A stretch of DNA of 6,923 nucleotides from Actinomycetota bacterium (GCA_018898235.1 JAHIJU010000270.1:1-6923), one strand, 5' to 3'. Shown: positions 1 to 5,724, counted from the first letter of the stretch. The notes: a model not told the origin generated them from the sequence alone. Numbers and translations: made by a program.

Positions 1-1
1 G

Positions 2-322
2 ACTGCCTCGCTGAAGACCCTCGGCTTCGTCGTGGCGCGCACCGAGAACTACACCTCGACGGTCAGCGACTCCGCCATCGTCGTCTTCGGCCCGGCGGGG
101 ATGGCGCAGGCCTACACGCTGGCCGCCCACCTCACCGGTCCGACGCTGAAGTTCGATGCGACCCGGGCCGACGCGACGCTCGACCTCGTCCTGGGCACCG
201 CCTTCGGCGATCTCGCGGCGGCCGACCAGGTCGGGCTGGACCCGAGCACCCCGCTGAACAACCCCACCGGCTGCGTCGCGGTCGAGACGCTGCTCGCGGC
301 GCCGTCACCGGCCGCGAGCTGA
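2..322 (+). CDS. LytR_C-domain cell-envelope protein, C-terminal part (5' end outside window)
   Basis: The frame is open from the first bases of the window and ends in TGA, so only about 106 C-terminal residues are visible. A GTG at 32 could act as a start, but the reading frame continues upstream in good coding style (TASLKTLGFVVARTENY), so the gene is truncated by the window edge. The pattern 'lkt LGF-VVARTENYTS', then 'AIVVFGPAGMAQAYTLAAHL', then 'ATLDLVLGTAF' matches the LytR_C domain (PF13399). That domain is found at the end of LytR-CpsA-Psr phosphotransferases or alone in membrane-anchored envelope proteins of actinobacteria. LCP enzymes attach wall glycopolymers to peptidoglycan; whether a catalytic LCP domain precedes this part cannot be seen. 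A tail of about 30 residues with one Cys (NNPTGCVAVETLL) and an Ala/Pro/Ser end follows the domain. The next gene begins 13 bp downstream on the same strand and is a membrane glycosyltransferase, which fits an envelope role. Confidence 0.7.
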   Translation, partial: TASLKTLGFVVARTENYTSTVSDSAIVVFGPAGMAQAYTLAAHLTGPTLKFDATRADATLDLVLGTAFGDLAAADQVGLDPSTPLNNPTGCVAVETLLAAPSPAAS

Positions 323-335
323 CGGAGAGCACATC

Positions 336-1667
336 ATGGTCGCCGGACGCGACAGGACCCACATCGAGGGCACGTACCCTGGGCAGGTCCCACCCCACCC
401 GGAGGTTACGCTGTTGTCCTACCTGCCGTCACGCCTGACCTCCAGGTTCGAGCCGCGCACCATCGTCTGGTTCGCCTTTGCACTGGTCCACGCCTGGATC
501 GCGCTGTGCGGCGTGGTCCTCATGCCGGACCGCGTCTTCTGGGACCTCAGCCTGTACCGTGCCTGGGTCTGGTACGGCGTCAACGTCGGTACCTGGCCGG
601 TGTTCACGACGACCTGGGTCTACCCGGTCGGCGCGATGGTCCCGATGCTGCTGGTCGGTGAGCTGGCCGGCTACAACGACCGCACCTTCGGCCTCGGCTG
701 GGCCGTCCTGGTCACCCTCCTCAACGCCGTCGCCGTGCGCGCCCTGCTGCGCCGCAAGGGCGGGATCAACGGCGCCTTCTGGTTCATCGTGTTCCTGGCC
801 GCACTCGGCCCCGTCGCCGTCGGACGGCTCGACGCCTTCGTCGCACCGCTGTGCATCCTCGGGCTGCTGGAGCTGGAGAAGCGGCCGCGGGTCGCGGCGC
901 TGCTGCTCACGGTGGGCGCCTGGATCAAGGTGGCACCCGGTGCCCTGCTGCTGCCGATCGTGCTGGCGGTCAAGCGGCCCGTGAAGGATGTCATCGCCCC
1001 GGCCGCGATCCTCAGCACGGCCATCGTCGCGTTCGTCGCACTGCTCGGCGGGGCCGGGCACGTGGCGTCCTTCCTGTTCGAGCAGGGCGACCGCGGGCTC
1101 CAGCTCGAGTCCGTGGGCGCCTCGCCGTGGCTGCTCGTCGGCCTGGTCTCGTCCGCCGTCAGCCGGATGTACAACTCGCAGATCATCACCTACGAGGTGC
1201 ACGGCCCCGGGGTGCCGACCCTGGTCACGGTGCTGGACATCGTGTTCGGCCTGGCCCTGCTCGTGGTGGTCTGGCTGCTGTGGCGACGGCGCTCGGCCGG
1301 ACCCCAGCCGCTGCCTGCGTCCGAGCTCGTCGTGCGGGGCTCGCTGCTCGTCGTGCTCACCATGCTCGTGACCAACAAGGTGCTCTCGCCGCAGTACATC
1401 ACCTGGCTGGCGGCGCCGGTCGCTGTCGCCCTCGCGCTCGGGCTGCCCCACTGGGGACGCACGGCGCGGTGGATGCTCGGCATCGCCCTGGCCACCCAGG
1501 TGATCTTCCCGTGGGTGTACGGCGGGATCATCGGCGGCGGGGTGTTGCAGACGCTCGTGCTGGTCGGCCGCAACGCGGCGCTCGTCATCGTCTGGCTGGG
1601 GACCGCGCGACGGCTGGTGCGGGCGCCGTCGGTGGTCGAGGCGAGGGAGCTGGTGCACGCGGCCTGA
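336..1667 (+). CDS. GT87-like polytopic membrane glycosyltransferase (DUF2029 type)
   Basis: The product is 443 residues from ATG 336, or 417 from TTG 414. It has about ten hydrophobic segments (first at about residues 42-63, last near 405-422), as expected of GT-C-fold enzymes that take a polyprenyl-phosphate sugar and transfer it outside the membrane. Features fitting the GT87/DUF2029 family are the acidic first extracellular loop 'RVFWDLSLYRAW' (67-78, Asp70 a candidate catalytic residue), 'VGRLDAF' (162-168), 'AWIKVAPGALLLP' (195-207) and 'NKVLSPQYITWL' (347-358). The family includes mycobacterial polyprenol-phosphate mannose/arabinose transferases; the substrate here cannot be told. The stop is TGA at 1665-1667. 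Two starts are plausible: ATG 336 has GGAGAG 8-9 nt upstream, and TTG 414 has GGAGG at 401-405 with 8 nt spacing. The 26-residue extension is polar and Pro-rich, with several codons rare in high-GC genes (gga, agg, cct, cca, gtt), so I slightly favour 414. The gene probably belongs with the upstream LytR_C gene. It is convergent with the next gene. Confidence 0.85.
   Translation: MVAGRDRTHIEGTYPGQVPPHPEVTLLSYLPSRLTSRFEPRTIVWFAFALVHAWIALCGVVLMPDRVFWDLSLYRAWVWYGVNVGTWPVFTTTWVYPVGAMVPMLLVGELAGYNDRTFGLGWAVLVTLLNAVAVRALLRRKGGINGAFWFIVFLAALGPVAVGRLDAFVAPLCILGLLELEKRPRVAALLLTVGAWIKVAPGALLLPIVLAVKRPVKDVIAPAAILSTAIVAFVALLGGAGHVASFLFEQGDRGLQLESVGASPWLLVGLVSSAVSRMYNSQIITYEVHGPGVPTLVTVLDIVFGLALLVVVWLLWRRRSAGPQPLPASELVVRGSLLVVLTMLVTNKVLSPQYITWLAAPVAVALALGLPHWGRTARWMLGIALATQVIFPWVYGGIIGGGVLQTLVLVGRNAALVIVWLGTARRLVRAPSVVEARELVHAA
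401..416 (+). promoter_or_regulatory. Internal Shine-Dalgarno plus TTG, alternative start of the GT87-like gene
   Basis: GGAGG at 401-405 lies 8 nt before TTG at 414-416, in the frame of the glycosyltransferase. Starting here gives SYLPSRLTSRFEPRTIVWF, a short basic stretch leading directly into the first membrane segment, typical of polytopic proteins. The upstream ATG at 336 also has a good Shine-Dalgarno, so the real start is undecided. Confidence 0.45.
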
Positions 1668-1726
1668 GGGCGCCCACCTCGGCGCGACCCGCTCTCCTGC
1701 GAGCAGCAGGCCACGCCCGGGGCGCC
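1668..1726. terminator. Possible bidirectional stem-loop between convergent genes
   Basis: The 60 bp between the convergent glycosyltransferase and oxidoreductase stops contain GGCGCCC (1669-1675) and GGGCGCC (1720-1726), a perfect 7-bp inverted repeat, with a smaller CCTGC-N5-GCAGG hairpin inside (1696-1710). The position suits a shared terminator. There is no T-tract on either side and the outer loop is 44 nt, so the function is only inferred. Confidence 0.25.
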
Positions 1727-1727
1727 G

Positions 1728-2675
1728 TCAGGGAAGCTGCCGGGCGACCTCGTCCGCGATCAGCACGAGGTGGTCGAGGTCGTGCAGGTCGAGCACCTGC
1801 AGGTAGACCCGCGTGAGCCCTAGCTCGCGCAGCTGTCCGAGCCTCTCGACCACCTGGGTCGGGGTTCCCGCCACCCCGTGCTCGCGCAGCTCGGCGGGTT
1901 CGCGGCCGATCGCCTCGGCGCGTCGGGCCAGCTCGGCGTCATCCCGTCCGACGCAGGCGACCAGGGCGACCGACAGGGTGAGGGTCGCCGGGTCGCGGCC
2001 CACGTCGCGGCAGGCTTGACGGGCCCGGTCGAGCGCCGCCGGGATGAGGGTGAGCTCGGGGAACGGAAGGTTCAGCTCGGCCGCGTACCGGGCGGCCAGG
2101 GCCGGGGTGCGCCGCGGTCCCATCCCGCCGACGATCAGCGGGACACCCGCGCGGGAGGGGTCGAGCGGTGAACGCTGCACGGGTTTGGGCAGGCCCGGTG
2201 AGTCGGCCAGCTGGTAGTAGGTCCCGTCGAAGGAGTACCGCTCGGCGACCGGGGTGCCCCAAAGCCCGCTGACCACCTCGAGCTGTTCGTCGAGGCGGTC
2301 CAGGCGGTGGTCCGGGAACGGGATGCCGTAGGCGCTGTGCTCGGCGTCGAACCAGCCGGCGCCGAGCCCCAGCTCGACCCGCCCGCCGGACATGGCGTCG
2401 ACCTGGGCGACCTGGATGGCCAGCATCCCGGGCAGCCGGAAGGTGGCCGAGGAGACGAGCGTGCCGAGCCGGATGCGCCGGGTCTGCAGCGCGAGCCCGG
2501 CGAGGGTCAGCCAGGAGTCCGTCGGGCCCGGCAGCCCGTCGCCGTCGCCCATCGCGAGGACGTGGTCGGAGCGGAAGAAGCCCGAGAAGCCGAGGTCCTC
2601 GCTCGCCTGGGCGATCGCGAGCTGGTCGTCGTAGGTCGCGCCCTGCTGGGGTTCGACGAAGATGCGCAGGTCCAT
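1728..2675 (-). CDS. LLM class F420-dependent oxidoreductase, Rv1855c-like
   Basis: The product is 315 residues and looks like a complete bacterial luciferase-like TIM barrel. It matches the actinobacterial subgroup of coenzyme F420-dependent flavin-superfamily enzymes typified by M. tuberculosis Rv1855c (TIGR03560): N-terminal 'MDLRIFVEPQQGATYDDQLAIA', 'GFFRSDHVL' (32-40), 'RRIRLGTLVSSATFRLPGM' (66-84), 'DAMSGGRVELGLGAGW' (93-108), 'YSFDGTYYQL', and 'PLIVGGMGPRRTPALAARYAAELN', where the backbone usually holds the cofactor phosphate. Enzymes of this fold move a hydride between F420 and an organic substrate in the cytosol; the substrate is unknown. The ATG (2673-2675) has GAGG 8 nt upstream on the minus strand. 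This overlaps the TGA of the phosphatase gene 10 bp upstream, which suggests co-transcription and translational coupling. Confidence 0.9.
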   Translation of the reverse strand: MDLRIFVEPQQGATYDDQLAIAQASEDLGFSGFFRSDHVLAMGDGDGLPGPTDSWLTLAGLALQTRRIRLGTLVSSATFRLPGMLAIQVAQVDAMSGGRVELGLGAGWFDAEHSAYGIPFPDHRLDRLDEQLEVVSGLWGTPVAERYSFDGTYYQLADSPGLPKPVQRSPLDPSRAGVPLIVGGMGPRRTPALAARYAAELNLPFPELTLIPAALDRARQACRDVGRDPATLTLSVALVACVGRDDAELARRAEAIGREPAELREHGVAGTPTQVVERLGQLRELGLTRVYLQVLDLHDLDHLVLIADEVARQLP

Positions 2676-2685
2676 GGGTCCAGCC

Positions 2686-3507
2686 TCACACGCCCGAGCT
2701 CACCAGCAGCGCACGCAGGCCCCGGACCTCGTCGTCCGCCAGGCCGAGGCCGTCGCGCAGGTAGCCGGCGAAGCCGCCGAACTGCAGCTCCACCTGCTCG
2801 AACGCCGCCGCCAGGTACTCGGGCCGCACCTCAAGCATCGGGGCCAGCACCTCGGCGGCACCCCCGCCCGCCACGTACCGCGCGATGATCGGCGCGAACG
2901 CCGCACGGACCGCCGGGTTGACCGCGAGGTACTCGGTCTGCACCTGGTCGTCGTCCACGCCGGCCGCGAGCAGCAGGAGTGTGGTGGCCCAGCCGGTGCG
3001 GTCCTTGCCCGCCGTGCAGTGCACCAGGACGGGTGCGCCCTCGGCCGCGAGCACCGCACGGACGAAGGCCGCGTACCCCGTGCGGGCGGCGTCGCCGACC
3101 ACCAGGTCCCGGTAGGTGCCCTGCATCTGCGCCACCGCGTCGAACCCACCGAACGCCTGGGCGAACGCGTGCGGATCGGTCATCAGCCGCGCCTGGTCGG
3201 CCGCAGCCTGCGGCGGCATATCGGCCAGCACGTCGAGGTGCAGGTACCGGGCACCGTCGGGCACGTGGTCGGGGCGTTCGCGCACCTCGTGGCTGGTGCG
3301 CAGGTCGACGACGGTGTGCAGGCCGAGGGCGACGATCGCCGGGTCCTGGGCCGCGCGCGGGTCGGCGAGCTCACCGGAGCGGAAGACCCGACCGCGGGCG
3401 AGCGGACCGGCCGATGCGGTGCGCCCGCCCAGGTCACGCAGGTTGAACACGGCGGCGGCGGAGACCACGAACGGGTCGGTGACGGTCACGGGACGAGCCT
3501 TGCACAT
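2686..3507 (-). CDS. Protein-tyrosine phosphatase, Y_phosphatase3 type
   Basis: The product is 273 residues, the usual size for PF13350 phosphatases. It carries the CX5R P-loop HCTAGKDRTG (163-172), with Cys164 as nucleophile and Arg170 binding phosphate. The Lys-Asp next to the Arg is characteristic of this family, which includes mycobacterial PtpB. Other family marks are 'NLRDLGG' (22-28), 'GRVFRSGEL' (39-47) and 'VVDLRTSHEVRERPD' (66-80). No signal peptide is seen. Enzymes of this family hydrolyse phosphotyrosine and in some cases phosphoinositides; the target here is unknown. The ATG at 3505-3507 lacks a clear Shine-Dalgarno. A GTG at residue 7 (first base 3489) has AAGG 8 nt upstream and may be the real start. 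The gene is divergent from the ArsR-SRPBCC operon and probably forms an operon with the downstream F420-dependent oxidoreductase. Confidence 0.9.
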   Translation of the reverse strand: MCKARPVTVTDPFVVSAAAVFNLRDLGGRTASAGPLARGRVFRSGELADPRAAQDPAIVALGLHTVVDLRTSHEVRERPDHVPDGARYLHLDVLADMPPQAAADQARLMTDPHAFAQAFGGFDAVAQMQGTYRDLVVGDAARTGYAAFVRAVLAAEGAPVLVHCTAGKDRTGWATTLLLLAAGVDDDQVQTEYLAVNPAVRAAFAPIIARYVAGGGAAEVLAPMLEVRPEYLAAAFEQVELQFGGFAGYLRDGLGLADDEVRGLRALLVSSGV

Positions 3508-3530
3508 CCGACGGAACGCCCGCCGGGCCG

Positions 3531-3559
3531 TTGCGCCCGTCGACGAACGGGCCTAACGT
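3531..3559 (+). promoter_or_regulatory. Sigma-70-type promoter of the ArsR-SRPBCC operon, leaderless
   Basis: TTGCGC (3531-3536) and TAACGT (3554-3559) are separated by 17 bp. The -10 fits the TANNNT actinobacterial consensus. A start 7-9 nt downstream falls at about 3566-3568, at or within 2 nt of the ArsR ATG (3568), and no Shine-Dalgarno precedes that ATG. Both facts point to a leaderless transcript, which is common in actinobacteria. Confidence 0.65.
3535..3552. repeat. Inverted repeat GCCCGT-N6-ACGGGC in the promoter spacer
   Basis: GCCCGT (3535-3540) and ACGGGC (3547-3552) are perfect complements around a 6-nt centre and lie almost exactly between the -35 and -10 boxes. This could be a second operator or a chance dyad in GC-rich DNA. 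It is unlike the CAACCA dyad, so if functional it would bind a different regulator. Confidence 0.3.
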
Positions 3560-3560
3560 G

Positions 3561-3574
3561 CAACCACATGGTTG
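3561..3574. promoter_or_regulatory. Candidate ArsR operator, CAACCA-N2-TGGTTG
   Basis: CAACCA (3561-3566) and TGGTTG (3569-3574) form a perfect 6-bp-arm dyad that begins 1 bp after the -10 box and spans the predicted transcription start and the ATG of the ArsR gene. It stands out as less GC-rich than its surroundings. A repressor bound here would block RNA polymerase, so autorepression is the natural reading. Dyads of this CAAC/GTTG type occur in front of ArsR-SRPBCC operons; that comparison is from memory and was not searched. Confidence 0.6.
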
Positions 3575-3921
3575 TAGATGAAGACGTCGCGACGGACCGG
3601 GTGTTCGCCGCACTGGCCGATGCGACCCGACGGGACATCGTCCGCCGCGTGATCGCCCAGGAGGCCTCGGTCTCGGCGCTCGCCCGGACCTACCAGATGA
3701 GCTTCGCCGCAGTCCAGAAGCACGTCGCCGTGCTCGAACGGGCCGGCCTGGTGACCAAGGAACGACGCGGCCGGCTGGCCGTGGTGCACCCCGACCTGGG
3801 CACCCTGGCTGTGGCGACCCGGCTGCTCGACAGCTTCGAGGCACTGTGGCGGGCCCGGATCGGACGGATGGAGGACCTGCTCGCCGCACCGCCCCCACCG
3901 CGGAACCAGCCAGCGGACTAG
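3568..3921 (+). CDS. ArsR-family winged-helix repressor (SRPBCC-associated type)
   Basis: The product is 117 residues, the usual ArsR size. 'VFAALADATRRDIVRRV' (12-28) is the family's first helix, 'SVSALARTYQMS' (34-45) the start of the HTH, and 'SFAAVQKHVAVLERAGLV' (45-62) the recognition helix. 'TKERRGRLAVVHPD' (63-76) is the wing. The metal-binding ELCVC motif of arsenic/cadmium sensors is absent, there are no cysteines, and the ligand is unknown. The C-terminus ends in a Pro-rich tail. The frame is open far upstream, but that stretch is antisense to the phosphatase. ATG 3568 is chosen because it sits at the family N-terminus and at the predicted start of a leaderless mRNA. The SRPBCC gene follows 15 bp later in the same operon. 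Such regulators commonly repress their own operon, and the dyad at 3561-3574 fits. Confidence 0.88.
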   Translation: MVVDEDVATDRVFAALADATRRDIVRRVIAQEASVSALARTYQMSFAAVQKHVAVLERAGLVTKERRGRLAVVHPDLGTLAVATRLLDSFEALWRARIGRMEDLLAAPPPPRNQPAD

Positions 3922-3936
3922 CCCGGAGGACACGAC

Positions 3937-4425
3937 ATGACGGTCATCAGCGCCATCCCCGACACCGAGTCGCTCACCCTGACGGTGGTCGCCCAGCTCG
4001 CCGCCCCACCCGCCCGCGTGTGGCAGCTGTGGGTCGACCCGCGCCAGCTCGAACGCTGGTGGGGCCCGCCGACCTGGCCCGCCACCTTCACCGCGCACGA
4101 CCCGCGCCCCGGCGGCCGGTCGAGCTACCGCATGACCGGACCCGACGGGACGACCGCGAACGGCTGGTGGAGGTTCCACGCGATCGACGAACTGCGGTCA
4201 CTCGAGATCGACGAGGGCTTCGCCGATGCGGACGGCGAACCCGACCTGACGATGCCGACCACCCGGATGCGGCTCGACCTGTCCGAGACGGCCGATGGCA
4301 CCCGGATGACGCTCGTCTCGCACTTCGCCTCGGTCGAGCAGATGCAGCAGCTCCTCGAGATGGGCATGGTCGACGGGATGAGTGAGGCCATGAGCCAGAT
4401 CGACGCGATCCTGGGCGAGGGGTAG
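3937..4425 (+). CDS. SRPBCC (AHSA1/START-like) domain protein
   Basis: The product is 162 residues, a single SRPBCC helix-grip fold with a deep hydrophobic pocket. Visible signatures are 'VVAQLAAPPARVWQLWVDPRQLERWWGPP' split over residues 17-45 (with WWGP at 41-44), 'PGGRSSYRMTGPDG' (58-71), 'GWWRFHAID' (76-84), 'GTRMTLVSHFASVEQMQQLL' (121-140) and a C-terminal helix 'GMSEAMSQIDAIL'. This matches the COG3832/AHSA1-like branch, which is usually annotated as Hsp90 ATPase activator homologue by fold only; a small hydrophobic ligand is likely, but none is known. ATG 3937 has GGAGGA at 3924-3929, 7 nt upstream. Being paired with an ArsR repressor suggests a ligand-responsive two-gene unit, and its expression probably depends on the promoter at 3531-3559. 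Confidence 0.87.
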   Translation: MTVISAIPDTESLTLTVVAQLAAPPARVWQLWVDPRQLERWWGPPTWPATFTAHDPRPGGRSSYRMTGPDGTTANGWWRFHAIDELRSLEIDEGFADADGEPDLTMPTTRMRLDLSETADGTRMTLVSHFASVEQMQQLLEMGMVDGMSEAMSQIDAILGEG

Positions 4426-4440
4426 CTCGCCGCGCCGGCG
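4414..4440. terminator. Possible stem-loops between convergent SRPBCC and DHFR-like genes
   Basis: GGCGAG (4414-4419) pairs with CTCGCC (4426-4431) across the TAG stop, and CGCCG (4428-4432) can alternatively pair with CGGCG (4436-4440). The gap between the two stops is only 16 bp. No T-tract is present, so a terminator role is speculative. Confidence 0.2.
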
Positions 4441-4441
4441 C

Positions 4442-5062
4442 TCAGCCCTGCCCGGCCCCCGGCACCGCATCGACCACGTCGTCGTACCCCTGCGAGCCCG
4501 GCAGCTCATCCGGTGCGTACACCAGCCGGACCACCCCCGTGGGGAACACCTGCGAGGCCAGCAGACGCAGCGGGTAGATCGGGTCGCCCTCGTCGAACAG
4601 GCGCTCGCCCCGGCGTGCCGCCACCGGATGCACCAGCAGCCGCAGCTCGTCGAGCAGCCCGGCCGCGAGCAGCTGGCGCACCACGCTCACCGACCCGGCC
4701 ACCAGGATCTTGCCCACCCCCGGGGTCGCCTTGAGCGTCGCGACGGCCTCGACCAGCTCGCCCCGGACGGTCTCGACGTTGCGCCAGCCCAGGTCCTGGG
4801 TGCCGCGGGTCGCGACGACCTTGCGCACATCGCCGAGCTGGGCGGCGAACACAGCGTCCTCGCCGCCCGCGCGCTCCCGGTCGGGCCAGGCGCCCGCGAA
4901 GCTGTCGTACGTGACACGGCCCAGCAGCAGCACGTCGACGTCCTCGTAGTCCTCATCGACCGCGGCACCCATGTGCTCGTCGAAGTACGGGAAGTGCCAG
5001 GCCGGGTCGATCTCGACGACACCGTCGAGGGAGATGAACAGGGTCGAGACGAGGGTTGCCAT
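4442..5062 (-). CDS. Dihydrofolate reductase family protein (RibD C-terminal fold)
   Basis: The product is 206 residues and resembles the RibD_C/DHFR-like family (PF01872): 'LVSTLFISLDGVVE' (4-17), 'FPYFDEHMGAAVDEDYEDVDVLLLGRVTYDSF' over 24-55, and 'GVGKILVAGSVSVVRQLLAAGLLDELRLLVHPV' over 115-147. The Gly-rich 'VAGS' turn lies where NADPH-binding relatives hold the cofactor. True folA activity is unlikely to be assignable; family members reduce pterin- or pyrimidine-like compounds or are uncharacterised. The ATG at 5060-5062 has GGAGG 4 nt upstream on the minus strand (5067-5071), a rather short spacing. The tail beyond about residue 183 (DELPGSQGYDDVVDAVPGAGQG) is low in hydrophobics and probably disordered. 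Genes of this family often sit beside ArsR-SRPBCC pairs. Here it is convergent, so any co-regulation would need its own site. Confidence 0.87.
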   Translation of the reverse strand: MATLVSTLFISLDGVVEIDPAWHFPYFDEHMGAAVDEDYEDVDVLLLGRVTYDSFAGAWPDRERAGGEDAVFAAQLGDVRKVVATRGTQDLGWRNVETVRGELVEAVATLKATPGVGKILVAGSVSVVRQLLAAGLLDELRLLVHPVAARRGERLFDEGDPIYPLRLLASQVFPTGVVRLVYAPDELPGSQGYDDVVDAVPGAGQG

Positions 5063-5200
5063 CGGACCTCCACGGGCGTCGGCACGTCCGCGCCATGCGG
5101 GTGCACACCCCGATGAGACCCCCCGCGGCCCGGATGCGCATCTGCGGCGGACGGCCCCTCACCCCTTTCGCCCGGCGCCGATCCGCGGTTCTGTAGAGGC
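5063..5200. other. Divergent intergenic region between DHFR-like and lipoprotein genes
   Basis: These 138 bp must carry promoters for two divergent genes, but I see no convincing -35/-10 pair on either strand. It contains a perfect 10-bp palindrome GATGCGCATC (5133-5142) near its middle, which could be an operator or chance. No copy of the CAACCA-N2-TGGTTG dyad is present, so the DHFR-like gene is not obviously under the ArsR repressor. Confidence 0.4.
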
Positions 5201-5515
5201 ATGACGTCGCGTGCGCTCCGCACCACCCTGGTCGTCGGGGCCCTCCTGCTGGTCCTGACGGCGTGCGCGCCGGCCGCGAATGAGCTGGTCGGGACCCCCG
5301 CGCCCGACGGTGGCGTCCCCGGCTTCTGGCTCGGGCTCTGGCAGGGGGCCATCGCGCCGATCACGTTCGTCATCTCGCTGTTCAACCACAACGTCGGCGT
5401 CTACTCGGTGCACAACTCCGGCGGCTGGTACAACTTCGGCTTCCTGCTCGGCGTCTCGATCGCGCTCGGCGGCTCGGCCGGCGGCGGGGCTGCCGGGCGG
5501 CGTCGGCGGCGCTGA
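5201..5515 (+). CDS. Small predicted lipoprotein of unknown function
   Basis: The product is 104 residues. A basic N-terminus and hydrophobic core (residues 10-19) lead to a lipobox LTAC with Cys22, giving an export and lipid-anchor prediction. The mature part has a short Pro/Ala/Gly linker, then 'GFWLGLWQGAIAPITFVISLF' in two overlapping parts (41-61), 'NHNVGVYSVHNSGGWYN' (62-78) and 'FGFLLGVSIALGGSAGG' (79-95), ending in five arginines. The second hydrophobic stretch followed by RRRRR looks like a membrane segment with a cytoplasmic tail. I recall small uncharacterised bacterial proteins with a similar APITF...SLFN...VH..GGWYNFGFLLG core, but no function. An AGAGG lies just 1 nt before the ATG, too close to be a normal Shine-Dalgarno, so translation initiation is unclear. 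The next 190 bp are non-coding and then an IS begins. Confidence 0.75.
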   Translation: MTSRALRTTLVVGALLLVLTACAPAANELVGTPAPDGGVPGFWLGLWQGAIAPITFVISLFNHNVGVYSVHNSGGWYNFGFLLGVSIALGGSAGGGAAGRRRRR

Positions 5516-5706
5516 TCTCGCGCGTCGGCGATGCAGGCACCGGTGCGGCGGACCAGGTCGAGACGAGAGCTGCCAGTCGGGGCGAACGGATGCGACCCTG
5601 TCGATCGGGCATCAGCACGGGCAGCCTCGAGCTGCGGTCATGACCCGCGGGCCTGCTCACCCCTGATCCCGACGGCCTCCCACCTGATCTGACGTTGCAC
5701 CGCAGT
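5516..5706. other. Non-coding stretch between lipoprotein gene and IS left end
   Basis: No reading frame here has family resemblance. The frames crossing it are arginine- or serine-rich shadows. Two 10-bp palindromes are visible, GCACCGGTGC (5537-5546) and GGTCATGACC (about 5636-5645), of unknown meaning. Any terminator for the lipoprotein gene should lie here, but no stem with a T-tract is seen. Confidence 0.4.
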
Positions 5707-5724
5707 GGCTCTTCCTATCTGAGG
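5707..5724 (+). repeat. Left terminal inverted repeat of ISL3-family element
   Basis: GGCTCTTCCTATCTGAGG begins at 5707. ISL3-family ends typically start GGCTCTT or GGTTCTT, and this lies 122 bp before the transposase start in the right orientation. The adjoining bases ACCGCAGT (5699-5706) would be one copy of the 8-bp target duplication expected for this family. The partner end is outside the window, so neither the length of the repeat nor the duplication can be confirmed. Confidence 0.6.

Noticed and set aside
429..1658. 409-codon open frame on the minus strand opposite the glycosyltransferase
   Set aside because: Its translation is dominated by H, R, Q, D, G and P without hydrophobic periodicity, typical of an antisense shadow in high-GC DNA. 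The plus-strand frame has clear membrane segments and family motifs.
851..1816. 321-codon plus-strand frame within the glycosyltransferase
   Set aside because: It is rich in A, R, G and P with no recognisable motif, and is an alternative frame of a well-supported gene.
2662..3567. Upstream extension of the ArsR reading frame
   Set aside because: The frame is open, but it is antisense to the phosphatase and oxidoreductase start and shows no domain. The ArsR family N-terminus and a promoter locate the start at 3568.
3568..3921. Arsenic or metal-sensing ArsR
   Set aside because: The product has no cysteine and no ELCVC-type motif, and no arsenate reductase or efflux gene lies nearby.
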